A program made the translations under genes and the position numbers. 60,000 bases of DNA, taken from assembly GCA_030704615.1 (NCBI GenBank), contig CM060734.1, forward strand, positions 22,632,001-22,692,000, given 5' to 3'. Source of the stretch: Takakia lepidozioides. Its lineage: Eukaryota; Streptophyta; Takakiopsida; Takakiales; Takakiaceae. The notes under the pieces were generated by a model. The model worked only from the letters and a program-made list of their open reading frames with translations. It had not been told where the DNA came from and searched no databases. Below, piece by piece: positions 23,641 to 35,430 of this stretch (its first letter is position 1; each line of letters starts with the position of its first letter).

Positions 23641-24366
23641 ATGCGGCAGATTAAACAAGTATTAAAATAATAGTTTTTTATTTGACCTTGCCGTTTTTGG
23701 ACGTTCCAGATCATGTAATGCGGCGAAGATATGTCGTCAGTAACAATTCCGCTCATGGTTTTTTAGATCCGCTCATGGAAATAAGTGACCGTGCAACGTG
23801 AATTCCAGTATACCACTGCAAAAGGATGTCGCATACTGGCCTGTATAGAGTATTCCGCGGTTTTACATGCCTTAACATTGGAATGAAGCTGACCCTTTTG
23901 CCGCGATTGAACCAATGGAGTCTGCACCAATACAGTCCAGTACTTCACAATTCTGTCTTCTTCGGGTATTCGGCGGGAAAGGTTTGCAACTGAACTGGGA
24001 AATAAGGTGCCGCATTAGGGTTCGCACGTGCGAAATTTCGGAGCGGTTTGGTGTTGGCGAAGGCCGCCTCTGCCAGTACCTACGACGATACTTGGAAATG
24101 CGGCGCCGCATTTCCTTGTCGGAGGTCGAATGAGGAAAGCAAGTTTTCGGAAAGCAGAAAAACATGAACCCTCCAACATACAAAAATACATGCACGTGGA
24201 AGCAAGTGAACGATATAGTAATATCTTAGTTCGAGCAAAACAGGTTACTGGTAGGCAAGACATATGTCGGACCTTTCTGTGGCCAGAGTCTGAGGTACTG
24301 GCAGCAGTACAGTTCTACTATCCGAAAAGGATGGGCGTACCATTGTATTGGGACCGCAAGCCAAGC
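23641..24366. other. Left subterminal region
   Basis: No gene. It carries two inverted GCTCATGG words (about 23750 and 23771) and several copies of the GGAAATGCGG half-site; one full palindrome with the GGCGCC centre lies at about 24096-24117. Confidence 0.6.
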
Positions 24367-27300
24367 TCACTGGTCCCCTGGATCCATATTCAGAAGAGTG
24401 TGAACCTCCTGGGGGCTCAACCCTGGTGCATGTATGAAGTGATGAGTTGTGGAATTACAACGGAGTCTCTTTAGGTACACGTAGTACAAATGCTTGCAAG
24501 GGCAGTATGATGCCCCCTTGTTCGCCATGATCTGGAAGTCGGTGCAATTGCAGGTGGGTAATTCTGAAATGGTGATGGTGTACACCTCATTGCGAACAGC
24601 TGAGCCCGCCGTGGCCATCTGATACACACGCCCGAATCCTGGTGGGGGCACTTCTGTCGAGCTCTGGATTGTACAGTTCATCCGAAGTGCATTCCCCATC
24701 CTTGTCTCGTTCACTTTTGAGGGAGGTCGCCGCCTCTTCGGTTTCCCCCAACGGTGTGTAGGATGCTTAGAGCTGTCGTGTCCCATTGTTCTTGCTCTCA
24801 CAGGGGTCGGTGGTGGAGGCTGTGGAAGCGGAAATGGTTCTCTGGGGACGTCAGTGCGCTGCACCATCCGAAATCCTGCGGCGGTAAGGGCGTCGGCCTC
24901 AACCTGACTCAGATCGCAGCCTGGTTCCACCGGCCACACCGGGGGAGCCTCTGGCATTGTTTGTATGCCGTACTTGGGCTTTCCATACACGCAAGTCATA
25001 ATGTCGTGCCTGCAGAACCAGAACTGGGTGGTTGTCGCCTCCGCAAACTTTGCATGGACAAATCTTCCTGTAAAAGTAGGAGCAAGGACAGCCCCATCTG
25101 GATTCCTCCTTATCATCTCTAAACAACGTTGCCGTGTATCCACACGAATTGCGGAACACCTTCCTCGAAACGACGGCTTTGTGCGAGCAATTCTCCACTG
25201 TGATGCAGACACAGTCGTCTCCACAATGGCTTGGCCATACTGCATAACAGCGGGCGGAATGTGGGGCAAGGGAGCGGTGGGAATTTTTTGCACGAAATCC
25301 CCGGTTGAAGGCGACGGCGATCTGGAATTTCTTGGGCTTCCACTGCTGGAAGACACATTGTGCGGCAACATGACGGGACCTCGAGGTGCTGTCGAATGTT
25401 CCTGTCGGATCTCCAGGAATCCTCTTCGCACCCGGGTTCCTCTTCAATCCTCCGCCTGACAGGGCGAGTCCGGACGTCCCCCTCTAGGTGTTCACCTCTG
25501 CGGTGCAGAGGCGTCCCTTTGATCTTCTCTCGCAATGCTGTCGCCCATTTCACTGGATTCTTGGACCTCGAAGCTGTTCGTACCAACAATTCCTCCCTGT
25601 CCGGCCCAAAGCCCCATTGTTTGCCGCTCAGGAACTTGTAGTACGTGGCTTGCTGCATGATTGCTCTGTCGATGTCCTCCGTTGTGGCCGTCACTACGTC
25701 CACCAGATGTGCGGCAGAAGACGCTCGCCAGGAGGAGTGGACCGATTCTGCCATATTCGTGTTCGGCATGTCCGTGTCGGAATCCAAGCACCGCTCCTAG
25801 AAGGACACAAACAATGGTGAGGGACCAATCGAAATGTCCGTAACAGAAAGACAAATGAACGAAATTGACAGCAGCCTACCTCCCGCATGTACTGTCCGAA
25901 CTGTCGATACCGAAAATGCCACCACCCCAACCAGCTGTGCAATGCTCCCAGATTGGTTGTCTCCACTGCACCTGACGTGTTCCACCAAGCCTCGATGATA
26001 GCAAACTTAACCTCCGCGTCATCAAATGTGGGTGCATCCTTCCACGCCGTACAAAGGACACGGTGTTCAGCCTGGAATGAGATTGCAACAAATTTGGTAG
26101 TGTAGTGGGATAGACTCTGCATCCAATGGAATCCACAGGATCTCTCTTTCCCCTCCATTGGAACATTGGGGTCCTCACCGTACACACGCCGCACCGCTGC
26201 CCAGTTGGCCTGAGCGTTGTCTGCCATGAATCCCCTGAAATTGGGCTCTGGCAATCCCGCCCTTGCCATCTGCTGGTTTATGCCTCCCACAGATGCATTC
26301 GGACTGTGTGTCCTCCCCTTTCATCTCGCAGATTGCAATCGTCATGAGCCTCTTGGAGTGATAGTCATAAACATGCGCACCCATAGTCACCCACTGATGG
26401 TTTGTAATTCGCTTGATGTGATCAAACATCACCCAAGCATTCGACAAGTTTCCAGTTGTCATGCGAGTGACCAAGTCGACTCCACTCCCAGGCCCACACG
26501 TCGACATTTTGAAAATGTAACAACGATCGGATTCGCTGCCTTGCCCTGGAAACCTGCTACCTTGGATGTAGTCATATCCAGTCATTCGTTTCACCTCCAG
26601 GATTGAGTACATGTCCGACCCCCTGCCGAACTCCTGCTTGCAAGATACGATGTGATTCCGCACATTCGGACTACAAACGTGCGAGACGGACTCCAAGAGG
26701 TCACGCATCTCGTCTTCGGTCAAGGGCTCTCGGTCGGAACCATCTTCAGACATGATTTTGCCAAGAGCAATCTTGTGGGCTGCCTTCAGCTGAATCTGCT
26801 TTGGTCTGGCTCCGGGGCTCAATTTCACCTCCTCTTTTATGATGTCGTGTGCTTCCTGCACAGCCTCACGCATGTTGCCTCTCGCCAAGGGGTGGCAGTG
26901 GACCCCAACGTGTATGCAAGCTCTAGTCAAGTCCGGGAGCAAATGGATTACGTAATATTGCTTGGCTCTGCACATGGACATGCACGTCGGTGGTTCTTTG
27001 CAATGTGCACACTTGAAAGAACCCGCAGGAGCTTGGCTGGAGACAATGAATGGATGATGCGTTGTGCCAGTCCAATCCGTCTCGTTTCTCCGCCCTCCTT
27101 TGGAGAGAAAGTGGAAGCAGGTGGGATTGAGGCACCTCAGCTTCCCCGCACAGAGGACATATCGTACACGAACACCATCAGCAATTTTCGTGCTACTGGT
27201 CTTCGTCACACACCAGGGGTGTCCGTCATGCTTTCGATCCATGTCTGTTAACATCCCGGAGGCTTTCTTTGACGAAGAAACAGGTGGAAACTCGAAGATG

Positions 27301-28157
27301 ACATTGCCATCGACTTCGGGAGGCAGAAAAGTTACCTTTCTGACTGGGAATTTGGCATAGTCGAGAGCAGCCAGCTCGGAGCGAGAACCATCGAGGTGAT
27401 GTTGTCGTAGGAGCTGCACAATGGACCGGGTTGGAGTTATGCTCGAGGGCACATTCGTAGCACCGACAGAGACGTCCATGCCGGATTTGAACGACCGTGT
27501 GGAGGACATGGGTACCTCAATGCAATCATCTTCCTCGTCGGAAATGTCGAATACGTCCACACGAGAAGCTATGGAGGGTCTTGACGGTCCAGGTCGGGAA
27601 TGATTATCGTTGCATACCTCTCTGTTGGCAGTGGCCGCCTCTCGGTTTCCGGACTCCTTTGTGGATGGTGTGGGCAGCGACTGATTCGGAAAGGGAATGG
27701 GCATTCCCACAGCTCGGTACAGGATGGTGTCTGACGGGGGAACGTGCCATTCGATTCCGCAACCTCCGTCGTTACCTAGCACGACAATGGTCTCGTCAAC
27801 CTGTCCAGGAACATCCTTCCTTTCTTCTTCCAAATAAACTGTGCCCGGTTTGAGCTTGAATTTGGAACAAAGGTAAGTTTCAGTCACTCTGCAAAGTCCT
27901 CCCTCGTTTGGGATCCAGGCTCTCCCAAGTTGCGGAGGACAGCAAACTATAGCGTAGGAATTCGGAGCCATCGAACACCGCACGGAGTTGGCAAGTGCGA
28001 GGTTCAGTATAGCGACAGACCAAGGCTCACAGGCACCATCTAAGTGGATCTGCGGAGTCCATCGACGATTGGAAGTCGCACATTGAAGTGGAAAGTATTG
28101 TTTCAAGCTACATGCATGAAGTGGGAGGTTTGATTCCATAGCCAGTAAGTATGACAA
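24367..28157 (-). pseudogene. MULE-type transposase with SWIM zinc finger (frameshifted)
   Basis: Read 28157 to 24367 with one 83-bp intron (25797-25879, GT..AG). The N-terminal third has Cys pairs (CLNPTC near 27140, CAHCKEPPTCMSMC near 27000). The core shows the MULE DDE pattern: WVMFDHIKRI (first Asp, about 26425), FRGFMADNAQANW (second Asp, about 26222), CGFHW, and NTNMAESVHSSW (Glu, about 25750, as in MULE 'NxAES' motifs). The C-terminus has a SWIM finger, CNC then CPCKH (about 24500-24560), common in MuDR-like transposases. Total length would be about 1230 residues. One-base frame breaks occur near 26300 (between the first two catalytic residues) and near 25440, so this copy should not make active enzyme unless these are sequence errors. 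It is transcribed divergently from the methyltransferase gene. Confidence 0.85.
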
Positions 28158-28399
28158 TGATGGCCGATTCGGCGACGAAATAACATCTCCTGACAGTTTC
28201 TCCTGAGGGTGGATCCAGCAGTATTCTCGATGCAGACAGGAACGTTCGCACTGACAAGTGCCAGGACTGTTAGTTAAAACGGTCAGACAACCAAGTTGTG
28301 CTCATCAAGACTGGCCGCAATTGTGTTGTTTCGGAACAATGCAACCCATTCAGGTTCCAGATTTCCCGTCCCGAGTGATTCTTTCGATTGCTGGTGGAC
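28158..28399. other. Upstream region of the transposase gene
   Basis: Between the transposase start and the first palindrome. No distinct core promoter was recognised. Confidence 0.4.
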
Positions 28400-30053
28400 G
28401 GAAATACGGCGCCGCATTTCCGTATTGCATCTTGGTCATGCACCAAAGCGACGGAAATGCGGCACCGAGTTTCCGTCCGGGGGAAACCTTTATACTCTCC
28501 AGAACGGAAATGCGGTACCGCATTTCCGTTCTGATTGAGAATTATGAACAACGGGAACAGAAATGCGGCACCGCATTTCCGTCCGAGTCGCACTTTTCCG
28601 ACATTCCAGAACGGAAATGCGGCGCCGCATTTCCATTTTGTATCTGATGCATGGAGCTGAGGGATAGAAATGTTGCAGCACATTTCCGTCCTTAAAAGAC
28701 ATTCATACTCTCCATAACGGAAATGCGGTACCGCATTTCCATCCACCAAGCACGGTATGTGAAGGTGGAACGGAAATGCGGTACCGCATTTCCGTTCTGA
28801 TTGAGAATTATGAACAACGGGAACAGAAATGCGGCACCGCATTTCTGTCCGAGTCGCACTTTCCGACATTCCAGAACGGAAATGCGGCGCCGCATTTCCA
28901 TTTTGTATCTGATGCATGGAGCCGAGTGCGATTCCGACAGCTTCATACAGCGCAATTCCGACCGCTTGAGACATTCATACTATCCAGAACGGAAATGCGG
29001 TACCGCATTTCCGTTCTGACTGAGAATCGTGAACCATCTGAACTGAAATGCGGTAGCATATTTCCATCCAAGTCGCACCTACCAACATTCCAGAACGGAA
29101 ATGCGGTACCGCATTTCCGTTCTGACTGAAAATCGTGAACCATCGGAACTGAAATGCGGCAACGCATTTCCATCCGAGTCGCACCTCGCAACATTCCAGA
29201 ACGGAATGTATTAGATTCAAAAGGGAAATGCGGCACCGCATTTCCGTTCTGATGAAATATCCTGAAACATCGGAACTGAAATGCGGTACCGCATTTCCGT
29301 CGGAGTCGCACATTCCGACATTCCAAAACGGAAATGCGGCGCCGCATTTCCGTTTTGTATGTGAGGCATGGAGCTGTGGAACGAAAATGCGGCACAGCAT
29401 TTCCGCCAGCGTCAGACGTTAATACTCTACAGAACGGAAATGCGGTACCGCATTTCCGTTCTGACTGAAAATCGTGCGCAACGGGAACAGAAATGCGGCA
29501 CCGCATTTCCGTCCGAGTCGCACCTTCCGACATTCTAGAACGGAAATGCGGCGCCGCATTTCCGTTTTGTATATGGGGCCTGGAGCTGTGCTACGGAAAT
29601 GTGTTGCCGCATTTCCATCCATGTGAGACCTTCAAACTTTCCAGACCGGAAATGCGGCACCGCATTTCTGTCCAGGTGAGACCTCTATACTTTCCCGAAC
29701 GGAAATGTGGCACGGCATTTCCATTCATCAACTAACGTATGTGAAGGGGCAACGGAAATGCGGTACCGCATTTCCGTTCACATTGAAAATCATGAACCAC
29801 GGGAACTGAAATGTTGTGCCTCATTCCCGTCCGAATCGCACCTTTCGACATTCCAGAACGGAAATGCGGCGCCGCATTTCCCTTTTGTATCTCATACATG
29901 GAGCTGTGGGACGGAAATGCGGCACCGTATTTCCGTTCAACAACTAAGGTATGTGAAGGTGGAACGGAAATGCGGTGCCGCATTTTCTTCCAACAAGTAC
30001 GGATGTGTAGCTTTGTGATGGTACTTAACGGAAATGCGGCGCCGCATTCGCAT
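28400..30053. repeat. Array of about 30 palindromes phased at 53 bp
   Basis: Each copy is GGAAATGCGG followed by its complement, with a variable centre (GGTACC, GGCGCC, or GGCACC/GGTGCC). Start positions such as 28990, 29044, 29097, 29150 and 29489, 29541, 29595, 29648, 29701, 29754, 29806, 29860, 29913, 29965 step by 52-54 bases; a few steps are longer (113, 73, 65) where a copy is degenerate or an insert occurs. The 29-31-base spacers are not unique: they fall into about five recurring classes in the order A-B-C-D(-E), giving a higher-order unit near 213 bp, and each class keeps its own palindrome centre. The array fills the gap between two divergent genes and is therefore a candidate shared regulatory or protein-binding platform. 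Confidence 0.95.
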
Positions 30054-30485
30054 TTTCGCTCCAACTCATCAGACGCTGGGACGGAAATGCCTTGAAATGT
30101 GAACACGTGGAGCAACGGAATTGCTGCACATGTCGGCACTCTATCTGACTGAAGGGGCATGAGGCGGCGCGGCCTGACCGTTGGATAATGATGTTTGTTT
30201 TTCGGACGGCAGGCGTACCCTGAACGATTCGAATTTCGTAATGACGCAAAGTCCACGAGGAGACACTTTCGTCCAACCCTTTCGAACCCAAGTGGTGCAT
30301 CACCGCCGTTTCATCTACTTTTGTCGTGTCTCCTCAGTCACCCCTCTCGCGCCCTTTCCATCTGCACTCTTTGCCCCTTTTCCCTCTCTCTGTTTTCTTA
30401 TGCTCGAACCTGAGAGGGGGGAGTTCGTGCACCAGACAGGAGACCTCGTCGCAAGCTCCGGAAATTATACTTCGGACGTAGGCCA
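30054..30485. other. Upstream region of the ParB-methyltransferase gene
   Basis: Pyrimidine-rich near 30340-30400 (CCTTTCCATC, TTTTCCCTCTCTCTG), which resembles a 5' leader. The assigned start codon is the ATG at 30486. Confidence 0.4.
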
Positions 30486-31919
30486 ATGCCGAAGGGGAGG
30501 AAGCAGATGCGTCTACAGGAGGAGATTGCCATCTCCGAGCAGCAGGCCACTCAGGCAACCCAGCCACCAGTGAGAGCTCCATGCGATTGGGCTGCGCGTA
30601 GCTGATCGAGCACCGAACCCCCCATTTTGCTTCTGTAATTCTTAGACTGAATGCTAGGAGACTTGAATGCAGAACATGTTTGCATGCCTAACAGGAAAGG
30701 TGGACGTGCTGGAGGGATCGCAGGAATCAAAGAGCCGCAGGAAGAGTCCGAGGAGCTAGCTGCAGCACGTACACCCACCCGATCCCGAGCGCGGGTATTC
30801 CTGCCGGGCCTAGCCCTGTGCGATTCAAAGACGCGTCTTCGAAGGGCAAGTTCAAAGCCCCAGAGATCGACTCGCGTTCTTCGGTCATGGAGAATCGCCA
30901 GCAGGGGTCGGGCCCTTCTCCAGCAAAGTCGAAGAAGAAGCAGCCCGTCCCTCTACTGGCTTCTGAACCGGCTCAGGCCGATTCACCCCCCCCAACGCGA
31001 ATGAAGCAGCAGGGTAGAAGACAGATTCAATTGCAGCAGACACCTTCACCTGCAAGGATGAGAAAGCAGAAGGCAATCAGGGCGACGGGCGAACAATCTC
31101 CCGCAAAACCGCTTCCACGAGCTGAAGCTCAGTTCCTGGAGGATTTCCCGCCTGCAGATGTTGGGGCCGACTCTGCTGCAGCGAAGGCAATGGGATCGAC
31201 CGTTGATCTCGATTTGGTACCGGAGGAGGGTGCTGCCGCTCAACGTTCGCAGCAAGACCTCACCACCGATGAGCAAGCAGGCCCGGAGGAGGCCTCTGCA
31301 ATGGCAGAATTGCCCGCAGACAGGCCCCAGAGTGCAGCTCCAGTTGAGGATGCTCCAGCTGCTCAGCCACTACCGGCACCTACAGACATGTCTCCGGAGG
31401 ATTTCAAAAGTGCAGCGGATAAAATGTTGGAGGAGACACACAGTAGCATTGGCAGAGTTCTGGGCAGCAGGGTATTCCAGCGGACTCTTCGAATCCCACT
31501 CTGTCGCATGGTCTCCCTTCCCATCGTCAGGCAGGCCCTTCCCGGAGATGTGGATAAGCTCAAGTTCGCATTTTGAGAAGGGTACCGTCTGGGATCGGCA
31601 GCGTTTTACGTTTCCATTGAGAATGAGGACGGCGAAACTCGTGGACCCACTGCTGATGAATTGTCAACGTGGGATACCCACTGGCACACTCGCAACAACG
31701 AATTCGAGGCGACGCTGAAGGGTGATCCAGACTTCGGCCATATGTCTGGTAAAATGTTCTTTGTGTGGGACGGGAATCACCGACTTCTCGCCTGGTGGAG
31801 TACATCAAGCAGAACCATGCCAAGCACATTGGCTGGCATTACATGGTGGAGTGTGTCATCCTGAAGGTGAAGGCGGCAGACTCCTCCCTGCTCAAGAATG
31901 CCATGGCGGACCTCAACTC

Positions 31920-32031
31920 GTAATATACTCATACCCTCCCTAGCACGTTCGAAATGCGGTGCCGCATTTCGGTTTCCATTCTGGTTTGTTTCCGTGCTTC
32001 CGTGTACTGAACTGGAGAGTGTGCCTTGCAG
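31920..32031 (+). other. Intron carrying a palindrome copy
   Basis: GT..AG intron of the methyltransferase gene containing one AAATGCGGTGCCGCATTT copy at about 31952. Similar single copies lie in the introns at 33108-33253 (about 33162) and 48154-48229 (about 48180). Confidence 0.75.
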
Positions 32032-33705
32032 GGTCACTGAGAATGCGTACGTGCATACCCACATGGCACATATGTTGTACAGGGTGAGGAAAACTGGTCT
32101 CACTGATCCGCAGATGTTTGCGGAAATGCTGGAGCCCGAGCTCATTCAGAAAGCCGTTGCAAAAACAGACCGGACATGGTATCGTCTCACTATGGATGGA
32201 ATGGTGGAGGTGATATACGAAGTAAGTCGTCCTCCAATTTCCCTCTGCTCATCCTTCCCCAATTTTCAGTAATGTTTCCACATGAATCGAATGTAACGCT
32301 TCTGCATGTTTTTGTTGGCAGTCAAACATCAAGCTGGATTTGGCCCATGCCAAACGCTTCTTCATGGAAAGTGAGGGGCAGGTCAAAACGTTGCAGTCAT
32401 TGACTGAGCACTTGAAGGAAGCCGGTGTCAAGTCCAGAACCAAATACAAGTCAAAGCTTATGAAGCTGGTGGCAATTGCAGATCCGGCACTTGGAAAGGA
32501 CTTCATCCCCGAGATTGCAAAACACTATTCTCGGGCCATGCAGCCGACCATGCAATTGGAGAGACTGCATCACCTCTCAACGGCATGTGTGGAGGCGAAA
32601 GAGAAGGTGAGGTTTCAATGCACTGAAGTTCCTTCCTAGCAATAGCCACTCTCTTCCAGCTCCTGACATTGGATCGGAAATGGCAGACACGGTGGCTGTC
32701 GATCTGGAATGCATCCGAGAGCATAAGGACAATGTGGTCTTTTCCACTGGAAGTTTCCGACCCTGCAGTGGATGTGTGGCTCAAGCGTATGACTTGGTGG
32801 TTCCAGGTAATTCAAGGTACTTCCCCAGATTTGCTTTTCTGACATGAATTCCCTGAACTGCTACGTGACAATGCATTTGGGAATCGCAGGTAATGTCGAA
32901 TGCGAAGGAGCAAGTCGTAATGCACACAAATTCGTTCGGCTTGTATGTCAAATGGGATGGAACACAGACATTGGAAGACTACGTGACACGTTTCAGATGT
33001 GCGTACAAGGACAATCTTTTCGCCAGAGAGCTACAGACAGCAAGAAGGAGCGTGGAGTTTACACATCAGGAGGGAGCGGGGAAAGCTGCAATGCGAATTG
33101 TTTACAGGTGAAGCACAACTGCCCTTGTATGCGAAGCCTGGTTACGAGGTTTGTCTCGGAAATGCGGCACCGCATTCGCATTTTATGTTTTCGGTGGCAC
33201 TCTGCGAGTAGGTTGGTCTCAACTTTTGCTCACGCATGCTGACTGCCTTGCAGGTATATGAAATACGTGCTCCTTCAGACAGGGGCCCTGGCTCAAGAGC
33301 CCCCGTTCTTCATGGCTTGGACCGTGGCGGGCCCAAGCTGTGTCTACACACCCGAGATGCAGAAACAATGGCATCCCGCGCATCTCGTTGGATGCCCGTG
33401 GTACCTGGACATGTCTGGCGGTATTGTTGACGAGTCAGAGAAAGATCTGCACGCCCTGGCAGAAGAGAAGAGAAAGGAAAGACGTGTCCCTGCTGGGCCA
33501 AAGTCGGCAAAGGAATCTGCTGCTCTGGAAGAATCCAGAAAGGCAGCTGAGATGGCACAAAAGACGGTGGATGCAACTGTGCAGGCCCAACAGAAGGGGT
33601 CGAAGAAGAGGACTCGCCAGCAAGGAGCAGCTGTTGTGACACCCGCCAAAACGAAGAAGCAAAAACAGCCTGTTCAGGAAGAGGGTGAGGAAGAGGACTC
33701 CGATG

Positions 33706-33709
33706 GAGA
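33706..33709. repeat. 4-bp target duplication (GAGA), left copy
   Basis: Repeated at 47465-47468. Deleting one copy and 33710-47464 rejoins the exon in frame (Asp-Gly-Asp | Leu-Ala-Thr). Confidence 0.85.
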
Positions 33710-34150
33710 TGTCAAGTTAAATAAGCACAGTGTGAAAACAGCTAGAATAAAACTAGTTATTTGTATTTAACACTTGGATTTAGGTCAAGTGTTAAATCAG
33801 GTGTCAAGTTTAGTTTGACACCTGGTCTGCCTTATCTTCACGAGAGCGGCAGTCGCGCGGCTCATCTCTCTCGAGTTGAGCCTGCGCGACCGAGCTCCTG
33901 CATTGTTGAGGACTGAGTGTGCTTATGATGGGAGTGTAGGTTGTTGTGGGGTGGAGTCCCCATAGCTTGGGGTGCCCCTGGCTCGACTTCTATTTTAAAG
34001 AGTGATCTTGAGGGATTGCATATTTCTTGTGTTGAGAGTGTGTGTCCTTTACAAGTTTGTTTATCACTCGAGAGAGATGAGCGTTATCTAGTGTGCTGGT
34101 GCTAAGCTAGATACAATGTTTGTTTTAGCATTATTATAATATATATCTTG
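33710..34150 (+). repeat. LTR segment at left end of the insertion
   Basis: Near-identical to 45395-45750, 45840-46195 and 46285-46720. It lacks the first 87 bases (TGTGGTAGACTAC..) present in the 3' LTR after the purine tract. Contains the CTCGAG-loop hairpin (33852-33890) and a TATCTAG..CTAGATA hairpin (34085-34113). Confidence 0.85.
33852..33890 (+). promoter_or_regulatory. LTR stem-loop with palindromic CTCGAG loop
   Basis: GTCGCGCGGCTCA pairs with TGAGCCTGCGCGAC (13 pairs, one bulged T) around a 12-base loop containing CTCGAG. In copy 2 (59884-59922) the stem is GTCGTGCGGCTCA / TGAGCCTGCACGAC, a compensating C-G to T-A change. The relic at 2351-2390 has a different stem but the same fold. 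A self-complementary hexamer in a hairpin loop is the design of retroviral kissing-loop dimerisation sites. Confidence 0.65.
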
Positions 34151-34269
34151 GGGCGGGAGTCCATCTGGCCTTGCTGTTTTGCTGGTCTGTGCGCAAGAGC
34201 ATAGGTGCTGTACAGTCCATTAGAGGGAGAAGGAGAAGGTTGCAGAGATGGAGAAGGCAGCGGACAGGC

Positions 34270-34793
34270 ATTGAGGGAATGTGGTGCTGGTGCTGGACTT
34301 CGGATCGCAGTATACGCATCTTATCACCGTCGTGTCCGACAGTTCTCTATTTGCCCCTTTGCTTACCTGCTGGTACCCCCTTGGAAGCCATTCAGGGGCT
34401 CAATCCCTCCGTTATAATTCTCTCAGGTGGACCCCGTTCTGTCCATGAAGAGGGCTCTCCAACTGTGCCTGATGGCTTCTTCGAGTACACAAGGAATCAT
34501 GGGATCGTAGTGCTTGGCGTTTTACGGGCTGCACCTTATTGTCAAAGTGCTGGGAGGAGAGGTCAAGCAGGCGGAGAGCCAAGAGTATGGGCGCATGTAA
34601 ATAGCTGCTGTGAAGGATAGTAAAACTATATGGTGATGCAGAGAGCTTCTCAAACCCGGTCGTGTGGATGAGTCATAGTGATGAGGCAGTTAACGTTCAC
34701 CAGGCTTTCACGTCGTAGCCACCAGTTTGCAGGGCAACATTGCTGCCATTGAGAACAGCGCTGCTGGAATTTATGCTCTTCAATATCATCCCG
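34270..34793 (+). pseudogene. GMPS: Captured GMP synthase fragment (left leader copy)
   Basis: The glutamine-amidotransferase part of GMP synthase is recognisable: VLVLDFGSQYTHLI, then after a frame change RRVRQFS, then NPSVIILSGGPRSV, GFFEYTRNHGIVVLGV, VWMSHSDEAV and [18 protein letters not shown] ending IYALQYHPE. The catalytic Cys segment (normally GICYG) is not preserved. Several frame changes and missing pieces mark it as a non-functional copy carried in the element leader. It is repeated at 46848-47359. Confidence 0.85.
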
Positions 34794-35190
34794 AGGGTTT
34801 TGTGGCAAGGCCAGAGGCTGGGACGGACGGGTCTCTCAATCTCATGATCTGGCAGTGCACTTTACCTGGCAAAGCTGGGACTGATTGGGAAGGGGGATTC
34901 TACCCAACTGCAATCCATTTCAGCGAGGACTATCCCAGTAAGCCACCCAAGTGCAAGTTTCCCGCAGGCTTCTTTCACCCGAACCTGTATCCGTCAGGCA
35001 CAGTGTGCCTCTCTATCCTCAATGAGGACTCTGGGTGGAGACCAGCCATCATCGTGAAACAAATTCTGGTTGGCATCCAGGAGCTGCTAGATGCCCAAAT
35101 CCAGCTGACCCAGCACAGACTGAAGCGTACAACTATTCATCCAGGTCAAAAAGTCACAGGTGGACCAGCTCAAGGTCTGAAACTCCCCCA
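34794..35190 (+). pseudogene. SCE1: Captured SUMO-conjugating enzyme (UBC9/SCE1) fragment
   Basis: Joined in frame directly after the GMP-synthase [77 protein letters not shown] and [15 protein letters not shown]. This spans the E2 core including the HPN motif and the catalytic Cys (VCLSIL). A frame change at about 35095 shifts the end ([13 protein letters not shown] is in the next frame). There are no introns, so it came from mRNA. The N-terminal helix is missing. Confidence 0.9.
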
Positions 35191-35220
35191 AGTCTGAAAC
35201 CTTCCAAGGCTGTTTACAAC

Positions 35221-35430
35221 ATGACAAGAAAGCAGCAGAGATATACCTGCTTACTGGCAAAGAGTCAGTGCTAGGAGCTGCATTTGATCCAGAGCTACAC
35301 TCTGTACTGGAGCTGGCCAGTGATGCTGAGCTGTTTGAACTATTGAACATTCTCTATGGACAAAGCCTGCTGAGCCTGCTGTTGAAGTCAGTGGCGCTAG
35401 ACGGAGGTGCTATACGGGCTGCTGGTTGAT
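35221..35430 (+). pseudogene. Unidentified captured coding fragment
   Basis: A frame reading AAEIYLLTGKESVLGAAFDP then LHSVLELASDAELFELLNIL looks like a genuine helical protein segment and ends soon after. I do not recognise the donor gene. It follows the SUMO-E2 fragment in the same leader and is probably another piece of transduced host mRNA. Confidence 0.4.

Noticed and set aside
28270-29735. Open frames across the palindrome array (repeated RMEMRCRISVP-like peptides)
   Set aside because: These are translations of the 53-bp repeat in several frames and both strands; a shadow of the DNA repeat.
28400-30053. CRISPR array (palindromic repeats with similar-length spacers)
   Set aside because: Spacers fall into a few recurring classes rather than being unique, repeats are fully palindromic with variable centres, no cas genes occur, and the surrounding genes have spliceosomal introns.
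34270-35190. Functional GMP synthase or SUMO E2 gene
   Set aside because: Frame breaks, missing domains and location in a retroelement leader show both are fragments.
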